From Hyphomicrobiales bacterium (GTDB taxonomy: Bacteria; Pseudomonadota; Alphaproteobacteria; Rhizobiales; Beijerinckiaceae): a stretch of 64,000 nt of DNA. The stretch is taken from positions 38,140 to 102,139 of the forward strand of contig RXIY01000060.1 of assembly GCA_003963405.1 (NCBI GenBank). The letters run 5' to 3'. The translations under genes and the position numbers were made by a program. Below the pieces are notes generated by a model. It had not been told where the DNA came from. It did not search any database and saw only the letters and a program-made list of their open reading frames with translations. The number at the start of each line of letters is the position of its first letter. The first letter of the stretch is position 1. Positions 48,162-55,430 of the stretch are shown in pieces.

Positions 48162-48887
48162 ATGATGTTCCTGCACTTCGATCCCGCAGGCCGCCCGCCC
48201 TTGCGCCCCGACCGCATCTTTCCAGTCGCGACGGCCCTCGTCGTCGCCGCGCATGTCCTCGTTTTCGCTGTCTTCATGCAGGCGGCGCGGCCCAATCTGA
48301 TTCCGCTGGGCTCGATCGGCGCCGGGCTGGCGCCCGAGGGCGATTTCCTCGAAGTGGAGGCGATCAGCGAACAGGATTTGCCGCCCGACGCGCCCGAGCC
48401 GGAGGACGCGCGCGTCAAGGCGGACGAGAACGCCGCGCCGCCGCCGGTCGTCGCCGTTCCCGACGCGCCGCGGCTGCCCGCAAGGAAGGACGCCGACCGC
48501 ACGACCGAAAAACCCACTCCAAAGAGCGAGAAGAAGAGCAAAGAGCGGCGGAACGTCGCCTATGGAAATGAGCGACGCGAGGCGCAGGCGCGCCGCCGTT
48601 ACGGCGCGCCCGGCGGCGGCGGTTCGGCGGGCGCGGGCGCGTCCCAGGCGACATGTCTCGCTTATGTTGCGGCGGCCTTGCGCCGTCATACGCCGGGCTC
48701 GACGAGCCTCGGCCCCGGAAGCGCCTTCGTCACCTTCCGAATCGCCGCCGGCGGCGGCATTGCGGTCGTCTCGGCCTCGGGCACGACGCCGGGTCACGCG
48801 GCCCTCGCGCGCCGCATCGTCTCCGCCGCGCGCGGGCCCGGCATATGCGGCGCGGCCTTTGTCTCCCAGAGCATCTATTTCGATTGA
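48162..48887 (+). CDS. tonB: TonB-like energy-transducing protein
   Basis: A 241-residue protein with a short cytoplasmic N-terminus, one membrane anchor (about residues 21-40, VATALVVAAHVLVFAVFM), a charged Pro/Lys-rich periplasmic spacer (about 70-135) and a C-terminal domain with SAFVTFRIAAGGGIAVVSASGTTPGHAALARRIV, matching the TonB/TolA C-terminal fold. It would transmit proton-motive force to the copper receptor. The ExbB-type gene follows within 25 bases. Family membership is clear in architecture but sequence is diverged. Confidence 0.8.
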   Translation: MMFLHFDPAGRPPLRPDRIFPVATALVVAAHVLVFAVFMQAARPNLIPLGSIGAGLAPEGDFLEVEAISEQDLPPDAPEPEDARVKADENAAPPPVVAVPDAPRLPARKDADRTTEKPTPKSEKKSKERRNVAYGNERREAQARRRYGAPGGGGSAGAGASQATCLAYVAAALRRHTPGSTSLGPGSAFVTFRIAAGGGIAVVSASGTTPGHAALARRIVSAARGPGICGAAFVSQSIYFD

Positions 48888-48911
48888 CGCCCCAAGAGTG
48901 GAGGGAATCAC

Positions 48912-49589
48912 ATGGACATTCCGACACTGTCGCCGCTCGGCCTGTTTCTCAACGCGGGGCCCATCAGCAAGTTCGTCATGGGGATTCTGCTGTTGGCTTC
49001 CGTCTGGACCTGGGCGCTCATCATCGACGGGGCGATCGTCGCGCGGCGGATTTCCGCTTCCATCCGCTCAGCGCGCGAGGGAGCCGGCGTCGGAGTTCTC
49101 TGGCCCATCATGGACACGGCAAGGGAGGCGGCGCAGTTGCACATTCCCGGCGAAGGCGACGACGCGAGGCGCCGCCGCATTTCGAAGCGCGTGAATCAGG
49201 CCATGCAGGCGTTCCTGATCGACGCCAGGGGCGATTTGCCCAACCTCGCCGTCGTCTCCTCGGTCGGGCCTTTCGTCGGCCTTTTCGGCACGGTCTGGGG
49301 AATCATGTCGAGCTTCGCAGGGATCGCCGCGACGCAGGACACGAGTCTTGCAGTTGTCGCCCCCGGCATCGCGGAGGCGCTCGCGGCGACTTCTTACGGG
49401 CTCGCGGCGGCGATTCCCGCTGCGATCGGGTATAATCGTCTCGGCGCGACCATGTCGGGCCTGAGCGATGAAATCGCCGCCCTCATGAACGCCGCCGTCG
49501 CCAATGGCGATGTCGCGCCATCGGTGGCCTTGCGCCGCGCCAGAGTGGCCGTAGATGAGGGCGATCCGCTTTTCGTAAAGATGCGTTGA
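48912..49589 (+). CDS. exbB: ExbB/TolQ-type proton channel subunit
   Basis: A 225-residue MotA/TolQ/ExbB-family protein with three membrane helices (about 15-40, 110-135 and 150-170). It shows the conserved VSSVGPFVGLFGTVWGIMSSF segment and AEALAATSYGLAAAIPAA. GTGGAGGG provides a ribosome site. It would energise the upstream TonB, but the ExbD subunit expected next is missing: the following gene is an unrelated YaiI-type protein. Confidence 0.92.
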   Translation: MDIPTLSPLGLFLNAGPISKFVMGILLLASVWTWALIIDGAIVARRISASIRSAREGAGVGVLWPIMDTAREAAQLHIPGEGDDARRRRISKRVNQAMQAFLIDARGDLPNLAVVSSVGPFVGLFGTVWGIMSSFAGIAATQDTSLAVVAPGIAEALAATSYGLAAAIPAAIGYNRLGATMSGLSDEIAALMNAAVANGDVAPSVALRRARVAVDEGDPLFVKMR

Positions 49590-49611
49590 TGAATCGTGCT
49601 ATCTTACCGTC

Positions 49612-50085
49612 GTGACCATCAGGATTTACATCGACGCTGACGCCTGTCCGGTGAAGGAGGAGACCTATAAAGTCGCCATCCGTTACGGGTTGCAGACCTT
49701 CGTGATTTCTAACAGCTTCATGCAAATTCCGCCCTCGCCGCTGATCGCCAGGATCGTCGTGAACGCCGGCCCGGATGTCGCCGATGACTGGATCGCGGAG
49801 CATGTCGTTGCGGGCGATGTGGTCATCACCAGCGATATTCCCCTCGCCGCGCGCGTCCTGGCTAAAAAGGCGCATGCAATTGCGCCCTATGGACGCCCCT
49901 TTACAGAAGACTCGATCGGCTTGGCTCTGGCGCAGCGCTCTCTCATGGAGCATATCCGCTCGACAGGCGAGACGACCGGCGGCCCGCCACCATTTTCTGC
50001 CGCAAATCGGTCGCGTTTCCTTCAGGCCCTCGACCAAACGATCGCCCGCGAAAGACGGAAGCGTGCGTTGCCGGGAACCGGATAA
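49612..50085 (+). CDS. yaiI: YaiI/YqxD-family protein (DUF188)
   Basis: A 157-residue protein of a widely conserved family with a predicted PIN-like nuclease fold and no firm biochemical role. The motifs IYIDADACPVKEE, a central DDWIAEHV and VITSDIPLAARVLAKKAHAIAPYGRPFTEDSIG are diagnostic. It starts at GTG 22 bases after exbB. It lies just before a tRNA fragment marking an old integration site, so it is probably the last gene of the original chromosome on this side. Confidence 0.92.
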   Translation: MTIRIYIDADACPVKEETYKVAIRYGLQTFVISNSFMQIPPSPLIARIVVNAGPDVADDWIAEHVVAGDVVITSDIPLAARVLAKKAHAIAPYGRPFTEDSIGLALAQRSLMEHIRSTGETTGGPPPFSAANRSRFLQALDQTIARERRKRALPGTG

Positions 50086-50112
50086 TTCGACTTATCCAGT
50101 TACTTCCGTCCC

Positions 50113-50131
50113 GTCAGGACAGAGTCCTGAC
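50113..50131. terminator. Short perfect hairpin after yaiI
   Basis: GTCAGGAC (50113-50120), AGA loop, GTCCTGAC (50124-50131): a perfect 8-bp stem 27 bases after the yaiI stop. No T-run follows on the plus strand, so a termination role is possible only. Confidence 0.4.
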
Positions 50132-50178
50132 ATTGGACCGCAGGCGAACCGGACGCTTCATTATCGCGGGAAATTTCA

Positions 50179-50228
50179 TGGCGAGAGAGACGGGGCTCGA
50201 ACCCGCGACCTCCGGCGTGACAGGCCGG
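50179..50228 (-). other. 3' fragment of tRNA-Asp (anticodon GTC), likely attachment-site remnant
   Basis: Read on the minus strand this stretch has an anticodon arm (stem CCGGC/GCCGG, loop CTGTCAC with anticodon GTC), a 5-base variable region, a T-arm (GCGGG, loop TTCGAGC, CCCGT), the 3' acceptor strand, discriminator G and an encoded CCA. The 5' acceptor strand and D-arm are missing: similarity stops exactly at the anticodon stem. Such 3' tRNA pieces are the usual remnants left by tyrosine-recombinase elements that integrate into tRNA genes. The broken recombinase at 53456-54752 fits this. Confidence 0.75.
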
Positions 50229-50340
50229 AGGTTTCGCAATCAGATCAAGGGCTTTCAGAGAGTTTGCTCACGGGAAGTCCCTTTACTTTCAGTTCGCGCA
50301 TTTCGCGCAGTCTGAAAAGCGGCAGGGGGTGCAACGCGGC

Positions 50341-50381
50341 AAAAGAAAACGCCGTGCTGGGGATGAGAGTCCAGCACGGCG
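50341..50381 (-). terminator. Strong hairpin, terminator-like on the minus strand
   Basis: CGCCGTGCTGG (50350-50360) and CCAGCACGGCG (50371-50381) form a perfect 11-bp stem with a 10-base loop. On the minus strand it is followed by TTTTCTTTT, the form of an intrinsic terminator. No minus-strand protein gene leads into it, so it could end a small antisense transcript from the 50382-50568 region. Confidence 0.6.
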
Positions 50382-50551
50382 CCAACAATTCGATTAGGAA
50401 GCCAGGCAAGCTTCACCAGAAAACCTATACCGACTTGCCTGCGGCGGCAACGGTTTTTCCGGCGGACGACACCTTGCAGAAGCTGATCACGGTTTCGCGC
50501 TGCGACCTTGATCAGCGCTTGATCAGGATCGCTTCGGACGATTTTGACGCC

Positions 50552-50572
50552 CCACCCTCTAGCTCAGGGTGG
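50552..50572 (+). promoter_or_regulatory. Hairpin over ribosome site of the first element gene
   Basis: CCACCCT (50552-50558) can pair with AGGGTGG (50566-50572) around CTAGCTC. The AGGGTGG arm is the purine-rich stretch just before the ATG at 50578, so this fold would hide the ribosome site and also the alternative GTG at 50569. Translational control is inferred only. Confidence 0.4.
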
Positions 50573-50577
50573 CGGAA

Positions 50578-50895
50578 ATGAGCAAGCTCGCCATCAAGCG
50601 CGCGTTCGCTATTCGGAACGAAAAACTCACGCCCTGCTCCCGGCTCGTCTTGGTCGCCATCTGTGACGAGATTGAGCACGACTGCGCCCTCACATGCTCG
50701 ATCAGCCAAAACAAGATCGGCCGGAAGGTCGGTGTGACCCATAACACTGTTGCTCGGCGCGTCGCCGATCTCTGCGAGCTTGGATACCTGACTGTCACCC
50801 GTCAGCGCGACGCACGCGGTTATCAGAAGACGAATATTTACCGCGTCAATCTGCCGGTCGGGGCCGAGCCCTCTTGCGATGGGGGCCGCTCATGA
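50578..50895 (+). CDS. Helix-turn-helix protein, replication-initiator-like, element-borne
   Basis: A 105-residue basic protein with a winged-helix pattern: RAFAIRNEKLTPCSRLVLVAI, then SISQNKIGRKVGVTHNTVARRVADLCELGYLTV, a classical HTH and wing. This layout is found in phage and plasmid replication-initiation proteins and accessory regulators. The ATG at 50578 is preferred; a GTG at 50569 would add MAE. It is coupled by ATGA overlap to a second HTH gene. Lower GC than the chromosome flanks and position beside the tRNA fragment suggest it belongs to an integrated element. Exact role unknown. Confidence 0.68.
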   Translation: MSKLAIKRAFAIRNEKLTPCSRLVLVAICDEIEHDCALTCSISQNKIGRKVGVTHNTVARRVADLCELGYLTVTRQRDARGYQKTNIYRVNLPVGAEPSCDGGRS

Positions 50896-51290
50896 TCGGC
50901 CAGAACATCTTTCGGGAGAAACATCGTGAACGGTTCCTTACCGTTGACAAAGCGAAATTTTCTAGTCGTCTCTCTGCCGAGGCGCTCGGCGTCCACGACT
51001 ACTTACTGAGCAAGTCGGACGACTGGATAATCTGCGAGGCTCACATTCGAAATCGCTTCGGATGGGGCCGCAAAAAATATCAAAGAGTCATGCGCGAGCT
51101 GCGTAGCGCTGGCTACCTGCAGCTTCGACCGATCCAATCCGCGGTGGGCCGGTTCGTCGGAACTAAATACGTCTTGTTTGAAAAAGCCCAGCAGGAGGAT
51201 GTTAAGAGCAAAAGTCTGTGCCTTGACAGTGAAAAGTGGCTTACACCGAGAGGTCACTTTTGTCGCCCGGCGGCAAAGGGGGCTCCATAG
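50892..51290 (+). CDS. Second winged-helix protein of the element, function unknown
   Basis: A 132-residue protein starting at an ATG that overlaps the previous stop by 4 bases. Residues ~15-80 (SAEALGVHDYLLSKSDDWIICEAHIRNRF..KKYQRVMRELRSAGYLQL) look like a winged helix as in phage replisome-organiser or DnaD-like N-terminal domains. No ATPase or primase motif is present. Together with its neighbour it may be the replication/regulation cassette of the decayed element. Confidence 0.62.
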   Translation: MIGQNIFREKHRERFLTVDKAKFSSRLSAEALGVHDYLLSKSDDWIICEAHIRNRFGWGRKKYQRVMRELRSAGYLQLRPIQSAVGRFVGTKYVLFEKAQQEDVKSKSLCLDSEKWLTPRGHFCRPAAKGAP

Positions 51291-51607
51291 AGAATAATGA
51301 TCTTAGACTGAATAAAGATTACCCTCCCTCCCCCCGCGATCAGGCAGAGGAAAAAACTGGGGGGCATGCGCAAGCGCAGGAATTCGATGACGAAGAGGAG
51401 GCGGAGAGGGCCGCCCTCATCCTCCGAGGCCAGGACCGCGGAGAGGCTTTCTTGGCATTCGATAGGAAATCCAAGAGACCGCCGATCATCGAGAAACCGC
51501 AGCAGAGCCGAGAGGACGTGCCCCCAAAAGCGAGGCGGTTCAAGCAATTCCGTTCTGAGATAACGATCAAAAACAACGGTCAGAAACGCGGGAGCGGTAT
51601 CGCCTAG
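51236..51607 (+). CDS. Charged hypothetical protein of the element
   Basis: A possible 123-residue protein opening at GTG inside the 3' end of the previous gene. It is rich in Glu, Lys, Arg and Gln (EFDDEEEAERAALILRGQ) with no recognisable domain. The first 18 residues overlap the upstream gene and may not be translated; no later Met is available near the start. It could be an element gene of unknown role or a chance frame. Confidence 0.35.
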   Translation: MAYTERSLLSPGGKGGSIENNDLRLNKDYPPSPRDQAEEKTGGHAQAQEFDDEEEAERAALILRGQDRGEAFLAFDRKSKRPPIIEKPQQSREDVPPKARRFKQFRSEITIKNNGQKRGSGIA

Positions 51608-51690
51608 GGTGCAGTTCTCCAAGGAATGCTGAGGGCGTTTCCCAGGACGATCTAGACCGGTTTGAGCGCTTCGTCGCTGCTTGGTAATTC

Positions 51691-52068
51691 ATGCCAGGCC
51701 GAGAGAACATCGATGCGGCAAAGCGTGCTTTCCTATCGCTTAGCGCTTTGGATCGGGAGCTTTGTATTAAAGGCGCGGAAGCGCTGCAAGTCCCTCCGGA
51801 GCGCCGCGTCTTTGCCGTGACGTTCATCCGACAGAGGCAATGGGTGTTCCAGCGCAAGGGCGCAAATGTGCAGCCATGCGAGTTCACGAACCCGTTGAAA
51901 GGCCGAGCCGTCGAACACGACGCGATACCGCTTCCAAATGGCCAGATTTTTCTGAAGCCAGAATCACCCGAGCTCAGCGCCTGGGAAGAATGGGAACGGC
52001 GGCAGTTTGGAAAAGCCAAGGGCGGCTGCTTCAGGCCGACGCTCTGGCCGCCGACTGACGACTCATGA
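51691..52068 (+). CDS. Hypothetical protein of the element
   Basis: A 125-residue soluble protein with a helical N-terminus (NIDAAKRAFLSLSALDRELCIKGAEAL) and a C-terminal Trp/Glu-rich part (SAWEEWERRQFGKAKGG). No family is recognised and no good ribosome site is visible. It lies co-directionally between the HTH genes and the terminase-like gene. Confidence 0.5.
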   Translation: MPGRENIDAAKRAFLSLSALDRELCIKGAEALQVPPERRVFAVTFIRQRQWVFQRKGANVQPCEFTNPLKGRAVEHDAIPLPNGQIFLKPESPELSAWEEWERRQFGKAKGGCFRPTLWPPTDDS

Positions 52069-52207
52069 CGACTACCGGGGCCGGTTGCCTTCTCGGGTCC
52101 TTCCTCCGCCTGGCCAACAGGGAGAAGGCGGGGGTCCGGGGGAGGAAACGAAATCTATCTTTTTATTAGGGTTTAATATGCTGACGGGTTAAAGGAATCC
52201 GGTTGAT

Positions 52208-52813
52208 ATGGACACTAAGGTTGAAGACGAAGAGGACTGGGCGAGCTTGTCCGATATCGCCAGATTGCGAGGCATAACGCCCCAAGCTGTGTGGAAACGG
52301 GTTCGTTCATTCGAGCTGCGTGGCCAGCTTCCAACCCGCCGAAGGGGCAGGGCCAAGCTAATACATTTGCCCTCCTTTGACGCCCTCGCGGCCGCAACTC
52401 ACGATCCCGCGCAAGAGCTGCGAAACAGGAACGTTAGGCGTCGCGCTCGCAGCCCGACATCGCTCCCCATTGAGTCGCCGCCGGAGCCGTCGAAATTTAA
52501 TGACGCGGCCGCCCGCGAGAAAAACGCCAAGGCTGAACTTGCTGAAATCCAGCTTGCACAAAAGCGCGGCGAGCTTGTCCCCGTCCGTGAGATAGAGGCG
52601 GCGACGATTGAGGCCGGCACGAAGATCACGCAACGGTTGAACGCCATGAAGGCGCAGACCGGAAGGCTTTACGCCGCCGCAAAAGGCGGGGAAGAAGCAC
52701 TTCACATTGAGTTGCTTGCCCTCGTCGATGCAACGATCGCCGCGATCGGCGAAGAAATGATGCAGCTCGCCGCGAATGGTAATGTTGCTGATGAAGCAAC
52801 AAAAACTCATTAA
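52208..52813 (+). CDS. HTH/coiled-coil protein resembling phage terminase small subunit
   Basis: A 201-residue protein with an N-terminal helix-turn-helix (SLSDIARLRGITPQAVWKRV, residues ~17-36), a basic linker and a helical region with AAREKNAKAELAEIQLAQKRGELVPVREIEAA, the same layout as Nu1-type small terminase subunits that recognise phage packaging sites. AAGGA precedes the ATG. No large terminase subunit follows, so this is probably an isolated survivor of prophage-type DNA. Assignment is by architecture, not by a sequence search. Confidence 0.6.
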   Translation: MDTKVEDEEDWASLSDIARLRGITPQAVWKRVRSFELRGQLPTRRRGRAKLIHLPSFDALAAATHDPAQELRNRNVRRRARSPTSLPIESPPEPSKFNDAAAREKNAKAELAEIQLAQKRGELVPVREIEAATIEAGTKITQRLNAMKAQTGRLYAAAKGGEEALHIELLALVDATIAAIGEEMMQLAANGNVADEATKTH

Positions 52814-53057
52814 TCAGGCGAAGACCACCTTCTATGCAGGTCGGGCGACCGAAGAGACTAAGCGGTGGCGGATGGAACATGGACTTCGGACCCCAGAGAC
52901 TGGAAGCCGAATCTCGCGCACCCGTCCCAGGACAACCCCCAAAGCCTATCGGCTCGGCTGGAAGTCTGCCCGCGCTTGGCGCTGCAAGGCGCCTCGAGAG
53001 AGACCGCAGAGAGAGGCGGGATGATGGCCGGAAAGTCCCCTATGGCTGTGGCGCCCC

Positions 53058-53507
53058 TCATTCGCCGGCGTGCGATTGTTTTACAAAGGCCATCCAAATT
53101 GAGTCAGGGCCCCAGACGGCGTCGAGGTCCACACGCGCTATTTCTGGGTCCATGCCAATCACATTGACGCGGTAGCGATAGAAGAATGCCGATACGCGGT
53201 AATTGGCGATGCAATGCACATGAGTCGGGGCCTCGCCCGTCTGTTCGAGCGCGACGCAGAATGCGGCGAAGTCGCTTTCCGTCGGATTTTGGAAATCCAC
53301 CGGGATGTGGATGTAGCTCATGCCCAAGGCCGCCACGGTCGCCGTTTCGTCCGGGAGCGCCTTTTCGTGGCTGTGCGGCGCGAGATTGATGACATAGCGC
53401 ACCCCGAGCGCTGCGATGTTCGTCAGTTCTGCTTCAGTTGGCTGGCCGGAGGTGGTTATCCGGTCGTCGAGGCGACGCCAATGATAGATGGACTCAGGAT
53501 CGCGCAT
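53058..53507 (-). CDS. Protein-tyrosine-phosphatase-like (DUF442-type) protein
   Basis: A 149-residue protein of the small phosphatase-like family: YHWRRLDDRITTSGQPTEAEL at the start, GVRYVINLAPHSHEKALPDE in the middle and the active-site-like loop VHCIANYRVSAF. The spacing is C-x4-R rather than the classical C-x5-R, as in a subgroup of these proteins, so phosphatase activity is uncertain. A GGAGAGGGG ribosome site precedes the ATG at 53507. It lies immediately downstream of the broken recombinase on the same strand. Confidence 0.75.
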   Translation of the reverse strand: MRDPESIYHWRRLDDRITTSGQPTEAELTNIAALGVRYVINLAPHSHEKALPDETATVAALGMSYIHIPVDFQNPTESDFAAFCVALEQTGEAPTHVHCIANYRVSAFFYRYRVNVIGMDPEIARVDLDAVWGPDSIWMAFVKQSHAGE

Positions 53508-54125
53508 GGGCGGATCACCCCTCTCCTATGTCGAAGCCCCGCGGCCTTTGTGAGATTGACCTTAAAGCGATCGCGCTTGCGTTGGTAGCGTCGGGTCATT
53601 TCGGGGGAAGCGTGGCCGAGGCGCTGTTGCACATGGGCTTCCTCGATCCGCGCCGAAGAGGCGAGGCCGGCGCGTAAGGAGTGGCCGGAGAAGGCGCGTC
53701 GGCGTTCGCCTTCAGAGAGACCGCCGCGCAGGCCGGCGGCGAGCACGCATTGCTGCACGAGGCCGGCGACATGTTTGTTTGAGAGCCGCTCGGGCCAGAC
53801 GCCGCCATTCTTGCGGGCAATGGGCCGAAACACAGGGCCCCGCGCGACCCAACCGAGTTTGAGCCAAGTTTCGAGCAGGACGACAGGGCAGGTGAGGGGG
53901 GACGAGCCGCGGCCGATCTCGACCTCGCGCCAGCCGGTCTTGCCGTTGAGGGTCAGGAGCACGCCGCCGCCGTTTTGGTCGGCGCCGACGATCTCGATCC
54001 ACCCGGTCCCGCCCTAGGTCTGATCGGCACCGCAGTCGAGGCCGATGATTTCCGAGCGTCGAGGCTGCGGGCGAAGCTGATGGCGAGGATGGCCTTAGGC
54101 AAGGCGGCCAAATAAGTAAATCAAG
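53456..54125 (-). pseudogene. Tyrosine recombinase (integrase), C-terminal part, broken
   Basis: On the minus strand the catalytic domain of a phage-type integrase is readable: LTLNGKTGWREVEIGRG, HSLRAGLASSA (H-x-x-R) and RLGHASPEMTRRYQR (catalytic His region and Tyr). The upstream part is damaged: the segment that should read as a continuous IIGLDCGADQT block contains an in-frame TAG (near 54014-54016), and a frameshift separates it from ILAISFARSL (about 54060-54100). It lacks the N-terminal DNA-binding domain. A candidate N-terminal piece lies beyond yjdM at 54577-54752. It is most likely the dead integrase of the element that entered tRNA-Asp. Confidence 0.8.
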
Positions 54126-54192
54126 TCTGCGGGCGGCGAAGCCGCCGGGGGTCGGAACGCTGGACGACATAGCTGGCGCCGGGCCCGGCGCA

Positions 54193-54540
54193 TCACGCTT
54201 TCCGGACAAACTCCGATTTTAGATACATCGCGCCGATGCCGTCGATTTTGCACGCGATATTGTGACCGTCGACTGCGTCGTCAACCAAGCGGATGTTCTT
54301 GACCTTGGTGCCGCTTTTAACAGTGGACGATGATCCTTTGACTTTCAAATCCTTGATCAAACTAACTGTATCGCCTGTCACCAGCAGATTGCCATTGGCG
54401 TCGCGCACGCCTTCGTCTTGCGCCGGACTTTCGGGCGCAGCCTCCGCTTCGCTCCATTCATGCGCGCATTCTGGGCAAGTCCACAAAGCGCCGTCCTGAT
54501 AAGGATATTCCGAACCGCATTTTGGACACTTCATGTTCAT
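54193..54540 (-). CDS. yjdM: YjdM/PhnA-family zinc-ribbon protein
   Basis: A 115-residue protein with an N-terminal zinc ribbon (CPKC and CPEC, Cys pairs ~15 residues apart) and the conserved C-terminal PhnA domain ([25 protein letters not shown], ending [10 protein letters not shown]). The family is widespread; despite the name it is not needed for phosphonate use, and its role is unclear. AGGAA precedes the ATG at 54540. Base composition is noticeably less GC-rich than the flanking recombinase pieces, suggesting separate acquisition. Confidence 0.92.
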   Translation of the reverse strand: MNMKCPKCGSEYPYQDGALWTCPECAHEWSEAEAAPESPAQDEGVRDANGNLLVTGDTVSLIKDLKVKGSSSTVKSGTKVKNIRLVDDAVDGHNIACKIDGIGAMYLKSEFVRKA

Positions 54541-54576
54541 TTCCTGTATCTTAGAGGGAGTTCGCGCTGTCCTACT

Positions 54577-54752
54577 CTATCTGCGGCTGAAACGGAACCG
54601 GCGCCAACTCTGAGGGGTTTGCCGGTAAGAAGGCGTTCTCGGAGCGGGCGTTGCGGGCGTAGGCGCGTGCTTTTTGGGTGCGCGCCGCGAGGTGAGGGGC
54701 GGGCTCGGCGAGCGCCCTGCCGCCGGTCTTGTCCTTGCCCATTTCAGCCATT
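54577..54752 (-). pseudogene. Possible N-terminal fragment of the same integrase
   Basis: Two overlapping minus-strand frames together resemble the start of a tyrosine recombinase: from an ATG at 54750-54752 one frame gives ARTQKARAYARNARSEN, and the next frame gives TPSYRQTPQSWRRF, matching the usual ARSENT-x-RAY-x4-WRRF core-binding pattern. A frameshift joins them near 54630. The match then stops, and the C-terminal part appears 450 bases further on, after yjdM. The similarity is short, so this is tentative. Confidence 0.4.
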
Positions 54753-55430
54753 CTCGCCCTCGCTTGCGCTCCCGGGGCGAGCCCGGGGATCGAAAATCCG
54801 ACGCCTGGGCGCGCTGCGGGCGGCCCAAAAGCCGCTTTCCGGCCCAGTATAGCAGGGGGGTTTGCCCTATATCCGATAAGTCTCGGTTATCGGACGGAAT
54901 GCGCGCTTCCCGCGATTCCGGGCTTTGTCACGATTTCGGGTTTCGAAAGCCCGCCGAGGCGTCGGATTTTGCAACTCGGCTCGAACGCGGCGATTGCGGC
55001 CTTGCCGCGTTCGCGTTAACCCGGGCCAAGGCTTTTGCGATCGAGTTCGCGCCCTTTTACGATCGCCGATGATGAAGACGTTGTAGCTCTTTATGAAACC
55101 ACGCAAAGGCCCGACCGCCGCTTGATTCATTGCCGGATCGACATAATTCTGCAGGAAGGCGTCTCGCTGCTTGACCGCTGGTCATTCAGGCGCTCGCGAA
55201 GCGCGTTGGCGCGATGCCATAGGCGAACGATGGAGACATGCGCCGTCTTTTCCGGCATTGCTTCGAACGCCCGCGCCACAGGTTTTGGAGATCGCAGGCA
55301 GCCAGTGCCTGATCAAATTCGTCCACACGGCCTAGAAGAAATAGCCCTGGTCGCCCGAGAGCCGCGCGTCACCAACTCAGCCTTGCCCCGAGCGATAAAG
55401 GGGGCCGGGCAAATGTAGGAGGAGGGCAAA
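54753..55430. other. 678-base interval without a clear gene
   Basis: No convincing coding sequence is seen; frames such as 55035-55418 (plus) and 54867-55130 (minus) have no domain or ribosome-site support. The one clear structure is the inverted repeat at 54872-54894. The region likely carries the promoter of the Cys-rich secreted-protein gene, whose start is preceded by a strong GGAGGAGGG. Confidence 0.5.
54872..54894. repeat. Inverted repeat TCCGATAA-N7-TTATCGGA, copy 1
   Basis: TCCGATAA (54872-54879) and TTATCGGA (54887-54894) are perfect 8-bp arms separated by GTCTCGG. The same arms recur at 56332-56352. The pair brackets the secreted Cys-rich gene. Confidence 0.7.

Larger units (their letters stand above)
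50086..50577. other. Non-coding junction region with tRNA fragment and hairpins
   Basis: About 490 bases without a believable gene between yaiI and the first helix-turn-helix gene. It contains, in order, a short hairpin (50113-50131), a 3' tRNA-Asp fragment (50179-50228), a strong minus-strand terminator-like hairpin (50341-50381) and a hairpin against the next ribosome site (50552-50572). The frame 50133-50315 on the plus strand is an antisense reading of the tRNA piece and is not a gene. Confidence 0.6.

Noticed and set aside
50133..50315. Short plus-strand frame reading RETGLEPATS
   Set aside because: It is an antisense translation of the tRNA-Asp fragment; this peptide is a known type of spurious ORF around tRNA-like sequence.
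52776..53024. Candidate large terminase subunit start after the small-subunit-like gene
   Set aside because: The frame is 82 codons, has no ATPase motif and no similarity to terminase N-termini that I can see.
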